Source of the DNA: Corallococcus soli
GTDB lineage: Bacteria; Myxococcota; Myxococcia; Myxococcales; Myxococcaceae
Reading direction: 5' to 3'
Assembly (NCBI RefSeq): GCF_014930455.1
Contig: NZ_JAAIYO010000006.1
Location: 186,001-250,000 of the forward strand
Length of the DNA: 64,000 nucleotides
Shown: piece by piece, positions 59,171 to 64,000 of the stretch
Layout: each line of letters starts with the position of its first letter
Position numbering within the stretch: the stretch's first letter is position 1
Program-made: the position numbers and the translations under genes
The notes under the pieces: generated by a model
Told to the model about the DNA's origin: nothing
Database searches by the model: none
What the model saw: only the letters and a program-made list of their open reading frames with translations

Positions 59171-61201
59171 CTACTTGCGCGTCCAGCGGTCCAGCCAGCC
59201 CAGCACCTCGTCGTGCCACTGGATGCTGTTCTGCGGCTTGAGCACCCAGTGGTTCTCGTCCGGGAAGTAGAGGAAGCGGGACGGGATGCCTCGGCGCTGG
59301 AGCACGGTGAAGGTGGACATGCCCTGCGTGTCCACCACGCGGTAGTCCTTGCCGCCGTGGATGACGAGCATGGGCGTCTTCCACTTCGCCACGTGGTCCA
59401 CCGGGTTGTGCTTCGCGTAGGCCTGGGGGTTCTCCCACGGCGTGCCTTCGTGGTCCCACTCCGGGAACCAGATCTCCTCCGTGTCGAAGTAGGCCATGCG
59501 CTCGTCCAGGTTGCCGTCGTGGTTCACGAGGCACTGGAAGCCGTCCGGCCAGTTGCCGGCGATCCAGTTGATCATGTACCCGCCGTAGCTGGCGCCCAGC
59601 GCGCACCGCTTCTGCTTGTGGATGAAGGGGTAGCGCTGGAGCGCGGCGTCCAGGCCCTTCTGCAGGTCCACCAGCGGCTTGCCGCCCCAGTCCCCGCGGA
59701 TGGAGTCCGTGAAGGCCTGGCCGTAGCCGGTGGAGCCGTGGAAGTCGACCATCACCGCCACGTAGCCCCGGCCTGCGTACACCTGGGGGTTCCACCGGTA
59801 GTGGAAGTGGTTGCCGAAGCTGCCCTGCGGGCCGCCGTGGATGAGGTAGGCCAGCGGGTACTGGCGCTTGGGGTCGAAGTCCACGGGCTTCACCACGAAG
59901 GCGCGCACCGTCTCGTCGTTCCAGCCCTTGAACTCGAACTGTTCGAAGGCGCCGAACTTGATGCCCGCGAGCGCGTCCTTGTTCATCTGCGTGAGCTGCC
60001 GCGCGCCGGTGCCGTCCGCCTTCGCCGCGAACAGGTCCGCGGGCGAGTCCAGGTCATCCATCGCGTAGACGATGTGGCCGTCCGCCGCGGGCTGGGCGCC
60101 CTCCGCGTAGCCCGCCTGCGTGAGGCGGCGCGCCTTGCCGGTGGCCACGTCCAGCGCGTACACGGGGTTCTGCCCCACGTCGTTGGTGGTGGTGTAGAGC
60201 GTGGCGCCGTCCGCGCTCCACGCGAGCGAGCTGGCGGAGTGGTCCCAGTCCTGGGTGAGCACGCGCTCCTGGCCGCCCGGCCACGCGCGCAGGATGACGC
60301 GGAAGCGGTCCGCCTCGTAGCCGGGGCGCGACATGGCCGCGTACGCGAGCGTCTTGCCGTCCGGGCTGAACACCGGGCTGGTGTCCGTGGCGCGGTTCTT
60401 CTCCGTGAGCTTGCGCGGCTTGGACTTGCCGTCGACGGGGGACACGAAGAGGTCCAGGTCGGTGGACCACGCCTCGGTGCGGCCCACGTCGCGCGCGGCG
60501 AAGACGACGGACTTGCCGTCCGGCGTGAAGGTGAACTCCTCCGCGCCGCCAAAGGGCTTGCTGGGCGCGTCCGCGTCCATGCCCTTCATCACGTCCACGG
60601 GCGTGCCGCCGGCCACGGGGACGACGAACAGGTGGGAGCGGGTGCCGTCCTTCCACGTGTCCCAGTGGCGGAAGAAGAGCTGATCATACACGCGGCCGGT
60701 GTTCTTCTTCTTCTGCGCCGCCGCGACGCGCTGGGTGTTGCAGTCGAGCGTGCCGCAGTCGGGGAACACCTCCAGCGCCACCGCGAGCTGCCGGCCGTCG
60801 CGGGACAGCGCGAAGCTGTTCACGTCGAGCTGCAGCTTCGTCACGGGCAGGGGTTCGCCGCCGTCCACGGGCAGGCGCCACACCTGGGAGGAGCCGCCGC
60901 GCGAGGACAGGAAGAAGAGGCTCTTGCCGTCGGGGGCCCACACCGGCTCCCCGTCGTTGTCCGGGTGGGCGGTGAGCTGGCGCAGGTTCGTGCCGTCCAG
61001 GTTGACGAGCCACAGGTCGGTGCGACCGCGGTTCGCCTCCAGGTCGGTGGAGCGCAGGACGAAGGCAATCTGACGGCCGTCGGGGGACACGCGCGGGGCG
61101 CTGAGCCGCCGCAGCGTGACCAGGTCCTGTGGGTTGAGCGGCCGGGGGGCGGGCGTCGGAGCGGCGCCGAGGGCCAGGGCCGCGAGGAGCGACAGGGGCA
61201 C
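59171..61201 (-). CDS. S9 family peptidase (prolyl oligopeptidase/acylaminoacyl peptidase type)
   Basis: 676 residues. A signal peptide (LSLLAALALGAAPTPAP), an N-terminal seven-bladed propeller domain of WD40/TolB-like repeats (SPDGRQIAFVLRS, WAPDGKSLFFLSSRGG, SPDGKTLAYAA) to about residue 420, and a C-terminal alpha/beta-hydrolase with Ser538 in GASYGGY, Asp619 in GGKDYRV and His651 in ENHWV. It probably cleaves short peptides in the periplasm. The GTG start at 61201 was chosen because AGGAGG lies 7 nt upstream. Confidence 0.93.
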   Translation of the reverse strand: MPLSLLAALALGAAPTPAPRPLNPQDLVTLRRLSAPRVSPDGRQIAFVLRSTDLEANRGRTDLWLVNLDGTNLRQLTAHPDNDGEPVWAPDGKSLFFLSSRGGSSQVWRLPVDGGEPLPVTKLQLDVNSFALSRDGRQLAVALEVFPDCGTLDCNTQRVAAAQKKKNTGRVYDQLFFRHWDTWKDGTRSHLFVVPVAGGTPVDVMKGMDADAPSKPFGGAEEFTFTPDGKSVVFAARDVGRTEAWSTDLDLFVSPVDGKSKPRKLTEKNRATDTSPVFSPDGKTLAYAAMSRPGYEADRFRVILRAWPGGQERVLTQDWDHSASSLAWSADGATLYTTTNDVGQNPVYALDVATGKARRLTQAGYAEGAQPAADGHIVYAMDDLDSPADLFAAKADGTGARQLTQMNKDALAGIKFGAFEQFEFKGWNDETVRAFVVKPVDFDPKRQYPLAYLIHGGPQGSFGNHFHYRWNPQVYAGRGYVAVMVDFHGSTGYGQAFTDSIRGDWGGKPLVDLQKGLDAALQRYPFIHKQKRCALGASYGGYMINWIAGNWPDGFQCLVNHDGNLDERMAYFDTEEIWFPEWDHEGTPWENPQAYAKHNPVDHVAKWKTPMLVIHGGKDYRVVDTQGMSTFTVLQRRGIPSRFLYFPDENHWVLKPQNSIQWHDEVLGWLDRWTRK

Positions 61202-61334
61202 GGAGGTTCCTCCTGGGAAAAAGGAAACGGGACCGTGCCCGGGGGAGGGGCCGCTGTCCACCCACGAAGGGTGGGAGGCGCGGTCGGGTCGCTCCGGGTG
61301 GCTGGCGCGGTGCGGCGATGTTAGGGGTGGGCCC

Positions 61335-61955
61335 ATGCCCACGCCCGTCGTCATCCATGTCTGGTCCGACTTCGTCTGTCCCTGGTGCTACGTCGGCCTC
61401 GCCGAGGTCGAGAAGCTCAAGCAGCACTACGACATCCAGGTGGAGTGGCACCCGTACTTCCTGCGGCCGGAGACGCCCCCGGAGGGGCTGCCGCTGCCGG
61501 AGTACGTGCGCGAGGGGATGAAGGACCCCAACAACCCGCTCAAACTGCGCGCGGCCCGGGCCGGGCTGAAGATGGTGCACCGGGACATCATCCCGTCCAC
61601 GCGCCGGGCGCACGAGGCGACGGAGTTCGCGAAGGCGAAGGGCAGGCTGGCCGAGTTCCACGCGGCGGTGCTGCGCCGGTACTGGAGCGAGGGCCAGGAC
61701 CTCTGGCAGTGGGACACGCTGCGGGGCGCGGGCGTGGACGCGGGGTTGGATCCGGACGAGCTGCAGCACGCCGTGGATGCGGGCCACTACCGGGCGGTGG
61801 TGGAGGCGTCGGTGCGCGAGGCGCAGGAGATGGGCATCCGCGCGGTGCCCACGTTCATCCTGGGGGAGAAGCTGGCCATCCAGGGCGCCCAGGAGTACCC
61901 GGCGTTCCAGCGGGCCATGGAGCAGCTGGGCGCGAAGCCGAAGGACCAGGGCTGA
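61335..61955 (+). CDS. DsbA family oxidoreductase (FrnE-like)
   Basis: 206 residues without signal peptide. The thioredoxin-fold active site Cys15-Pro-Trp-Cys18 sits in VWSDFVCPWCYVGLAEVE, and the C-terminal GIRAVPTFILGEKLAIQGAQ holds the cis-Pro loop and the family's closing motif. FrnE/HCCA-isomerase-like proteins are cytosolic disulfide oxidoreductases. Divergent from the S9 peptidase gene. Confidence 0.92.
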   Translation: MPTPVVIHVWSDFVCPWCYVGLAEVEKLKQHYDIQVEWHPYFLRPETPPEGLPLPEYVREGMKDPNNPLKLRAARAGLKMVHRDIIPSTRRAHEATEFAKAKGRLAEFHAAVLRRYWSEGQDLWQWDTLRGAGVDAGLDPDELQHAVDAGHYRAVVEASVREAQEMGIRAVPTFILGEKLAIQGAQEYPAFQRAMEQLGAKPKDQG

Positions 61956-61961
61956 CGGCGG

Positions 61962-63245
61962 CTACAGGCCCTTCACCAGGATGAGCAGCCGCGCGAAGGT
62001 CTCCGGGCCCTCGCCGGCCAGCCCCTGTGCGAAGTCCAGGAACTGGGGCGCCTGTTCGACGTGCTTGGCGACGAGCTGGAAGGACTCGACGGCGGCGGCG
62101 TCCAGGGTCGCGACCGGGGTGCCGGGGGTGTCGAGCAGCGCGGCCACCGCCGGGTGCCCGAGCAGGACGTAGCGCACGACGGAGGCGCGCAGCACGAGGA
62201 GGAACACGGCGTTCAGGAGGCTGGGGGCCTCCGTGAACGGGTGGCGCAGGACGTGGTTGAGCGCGTGGTTCAGGAAGTACTGGTCCACGCGCGCCCCGTG
62301 CAGGGACGCCAGGGCGTCGCGCCGGGTGACGTGCAGTCGCCACGCGTCGTCCGGGGCCGAGTCCGCGCCTCCGTAGGACGCGCGCACGGCGCGCACGAGC
62401 GAGAGATAGCGCTGGCTGCCGACGTGGGCCTCGCGCGAGCGGAGCACGGCGGCGCAGATGCCGGCCCACGGACCTCCGGGCAACTCCAGCGCTTCGAGCT
62501 GGGCGCGCAGGGCGTGCAGCGTGTCCTCGGCGTCGTAGGTGCGCAGGACGTCCGCGAGCCGCGCGGCGGCGGAGCGCGAGGGCTCTTGGGTGGCATCGCC
62601 CGAGGCGGCGGTCACCGCGTGCCCCGGGAAGTAGAAGTCACCCAGGTCCAGCGCCATGCGGCCCAGCGCATACAGGCGCGCGGAGAAGGGCACCTCCCTG
62701 CGCGCGAGCAGCCGCAGCATCGCTTCGCGCACGACGTCCGCGTGGGCCGTCCAGGCGTCGTCACCGGAGGCCACCTGGCGCGCCAGTTGGGGGCGCAGGG
62801 CCTGCGCTTCGGACACGGGCTCGCGCACCAGCGCGTCTTCCGCCAGCAGGCACAGGCGCGCCGTCTCCGGGCACGCGAGCGATCCGGCCATCTCCACCTG
62901 CACGCCCCAGCGCGTCAGCACGCGCGGAAAGACAGAGCAGCCATCCGGCAGCACCGCTTCGCCGTACCGGCGCTGGAGCGAGCACAGCTTCGTCTCATCC
63001 AGGAAGGCGCAGTGTCCGTCCGCGCGCTTGCCCAGGAGGCCCGCCTGCTGGCCCGTGGCGCCGTCCGGGTTGGGCGTGATGAGCGCCGCGACCCTCGCCT
63101 CGTCCGGGCTCCCCGCCACTTTCTGGCGCAGCAGGCTCCAGCGGGACTCACTGATGGGCACCGTCAGCCCCGCGCAGCAGGTGTCCTCGCACGCCTCCGC
63201 GATGCAACGGAAGCGCGCCATGTAGCGGGGGGCGGAGGCGGTCAT
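61962..63245 (-). CDS. FliB-like (flagellin lysine-N-methylase family) protein
   Basis: 427 residues. The N-terminal cysteine cluster (Cys14, Cys19, Cys23, Cys24 in FRCIAEACEDTCCAG) and downstream CAFLDETKLCSLQRRYGEAVLPDGCSVFPR match the FliB-type YkgJ-like iron-sulfur/zinc motif. FliB of Salmonella methylates flagellin lysines. Myxococcus-type bacteria lack flagella, so the substrate here must differ. It runs toward the DsbA-like gene and lies 10 bp downstream of the Hsp70 stop. Confidence 0.85.
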   Translation of the reverse strand: MTASAPRYMARFRCIAEACEDTCCAGLTVPISESRWSLLRQKVAGSPDEARVAALITPNPDGATGQQAGLLGKRADGHCAFLDETKLCSLQRRYGEAVLPDGCSVFPRVLTRWGVQVEMAGSLACPETARLCLLAEDALVREPVSEAQALRPQLARQVASGDDAWTAHADVVREAMLRLLARREVPFSARLYALGRMALDLGDFYFPGHAVTAASGDATQEPSRSAAARLADVLRTYDAEDTLHALRAQLEALELPGGPWAGICAAVLRSREAHVGSQRYLSLVRAVRASYGGADSAPDDAWRLHVTRRDALASLHGARVDQYFLNHALNHVLRHPFTEAPSLLNAVFLLVLRASVVRYVLLGHPAVAALLDTPGTPVATLDAAAVESFQLVAKHVEQAPQFLDFAQGLAGEGPETFARLLILVKGL

Positions 63246-63255
63246 GGCCCGGAGT

Positions 63256-64000
63256 CTACTTGCGACCCAGGGCCTTCTTCACGAACCCCCAGAAGCGGCC
63301 CGCGCGGTCCTTGAGGTCGGCGCCCCGGCGCTCCTCGGCGGCGTTGACCGCCTCCTTGCTCACCTGGAGCTGCTTCTGGAGCTCCTCCGGCGAGTAGCGC
63401 GTGGCGAGCGTCGCCTTCACTTCCTTGCGCGACGAGTACTCGCGCGCCTCCACGTGCAGCACGCATTCGGAGTCCAGCTTGAGCGTGACGGCCACGCGCA
63501 CGGAGCCCTTGGGGCCGCGCGGAAGTCCCTCCACGCGCACGGTGCCCAGGTACTCGTTGGCGGAGATGTGGTTGTCCTCGCCCTGGAAGATGGACAGCTC
63601 CATCCGCTCTTCGTTGTCCTGCGACGTGCTGATGGCGAACGAGCGCTGCGAGGGCAGCGGGCTGTTGCGTTCGATGACGCGCTTGAAGGCGCCACCGGGC
63701 ATGGCCACGCCAATGGTCATGGGCAGCACGTCGATGAGCACCACGCTGCTCACCTTGTCCACGGAGCCCGAGTACAGCGCCGCGCCCAGCGCCACCGCTT
63801 CGTCCGCGTTGACGCTCGCCTGGGCGTTCTTGCCGAAGAGGCCCTTGAGCTTCTCGCGCACCAGCGGCATGCGACTCATGCCACCCACGAGGATGATGTC
63901 GTCCACGTCCGCGGCGCGCAGCTTCGAGTCCAGGAGCACGTCGCGCACCACGTCGATGGTGCGGTTGAGCAGCGGGTCGCAGATCTTCTCCAGGTCCTGC
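63256..64000 (-). CDS. Hsp70 (DnaK) family protein, C-terminal part (N-terminus beyond window)
   Basis: 248 residues visible; the frame runs off the right edge. Seen are the end of the ATPase domain (DVDDIILVGGMSRMPLVREKLKGLFG, then VNADEAVALGAALYSG) and a substrate-binding domain (VLIDVLPMTIGVAMPGG...FKRVIERNSPLPSQRSFAISTSQDNEERMELSIFQGED). The lid is very short: after the beta domain only about 50 residues remain, ending FWGFVKKALGRK without the EEVD-like or Gly-rich tail of housekeeping DnaK. It is therefore a paralogue and not the main chaperone. Confidence 0.9.
   Translation of the reverse strand, partial: QDLEKICDPLLNRTIDVVRDVLLDSKLRAADVDDIILVGGMSRMPLVREKLKGLFGKNAQASVNADEAVALGAALYSGSVDKVSSVVLIDVLPMTIGVAMPGGAFKRVIERNSPLPSQRSFAISTSQDNEERMELSIFQGEDNHISANEYLGTVRVEGLPRGPKGSVRVAVTLKLDSECVLHVEAREYSSRKEVKATLATRYSPEELQKQLQVSKEAVNAAEERRGADLKDRAGRFWGFVKKALGRK

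Overview
The window is a high-GC (roughly 70%) stretch of a bacterial chromosome. Its features point to a myxobacterium, most likely a Cystobacterineae genus such as Corallococcus or Myxococcus. The grounds are strong third-position GC, many lipoproteins with Asp-Ala-Gly-Thr linkers, a very long serine/threonine kinase, an FHA/GAF/cyclase protein, Imm11-like and DUF6968-like proteins, and a lipoprotein of the type first named from M. xanthus. The genus is an inference. No rRNA, CRISPR array, transposase or complete prophage was seen, and no convincing tRNA.

Layout. 1-7.3 kb: housekeeping genes, mostly on the minus strand: an NPPY methyltransferase (cut by the left edge), a DUF488 protein, uppP plus a NudL-type NUDIX hydrolase, a YchJ-like protein, a GspG pseudopilin, a formyltransferase and metK. 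Among them are a repeated dyad element, a tRNA-like sequence inside a 12-bp inverted repeat, and a relic of a trehalose-synthase-type glycosyltransferase. 7.5-14.4 kb, plus strand: a MlaC-like periplasmic protein, a Gcr-family membrane protein, an MMPL/HpnN-like exporter, a lipoprotein and an MgtC-like protein, plausibly concerned with envelope lipids. 14.4-19.4 kb, minus strand: a complete mannose-family PTS (EIIA, EIIB, EIIC, EIID, HPr, EI). Its regulators HprK and RapZ lie at 26.5-28.3 kb, behind an NAD-kinase-like protein, an SPFH protein, two secretion-ATPase-related proteins, a methyltransferase and an Imm11-like protein. 28.3-39.4 kb: a membrane glycosyltransferase, a HIT protein, a YoaK-type membrane protein, a fused transporter/spermidine-synthase-like protein, and a signalling pair (FHA-GAF-cyclase protein followed by the receptor kinase).

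39.5-49.7 kb is the most unusual region. Three cobalamin riboswitches lie within 7.2 kb, each behind a TTGACA/TTGACG -35 box with a 17-nt spacer. The first leads a TonB-dependent receptor and an overlapping Cys-rich, probably beta-propeller lipoprotein. The other two lead paralogous operons, each with a large lipoprotein (Asp-Ala-Gly-Thr linker plus propeller-like domain) followed by a smaller beta-rich lipoprotein. One of these continues into a Rieske iron-sulfur protein whose ribosome-binding/start region is repeated three times in frame. Together this looks like a B12-repressed surface apparatus for capturing corrinoids, comparable in logic to BtuB-BtuG of Bacteroides but built from different lipoproteins.

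49.9-51.7 kb: a small protein and a ComEA-like helix-hairpin-helix protein. Next to them is a decayed tandem duplication, with a 207-bp direct repeat and a stray 49-bp piece of cobalamin riboswitch, that now holds two other genes. 52-64 kb: a MarR regulator, a giant DUF4175 protein coupled to a peptidase-MA/TPR protein, a DUF4142 protein, a small lipoprotein, an S9 prolyl-oligopeptidase-family enzyme, a FrnE/DsbA-like protein, a FliB-like protein and the C-terminal part of an Hsp70 (cut by the right edge).
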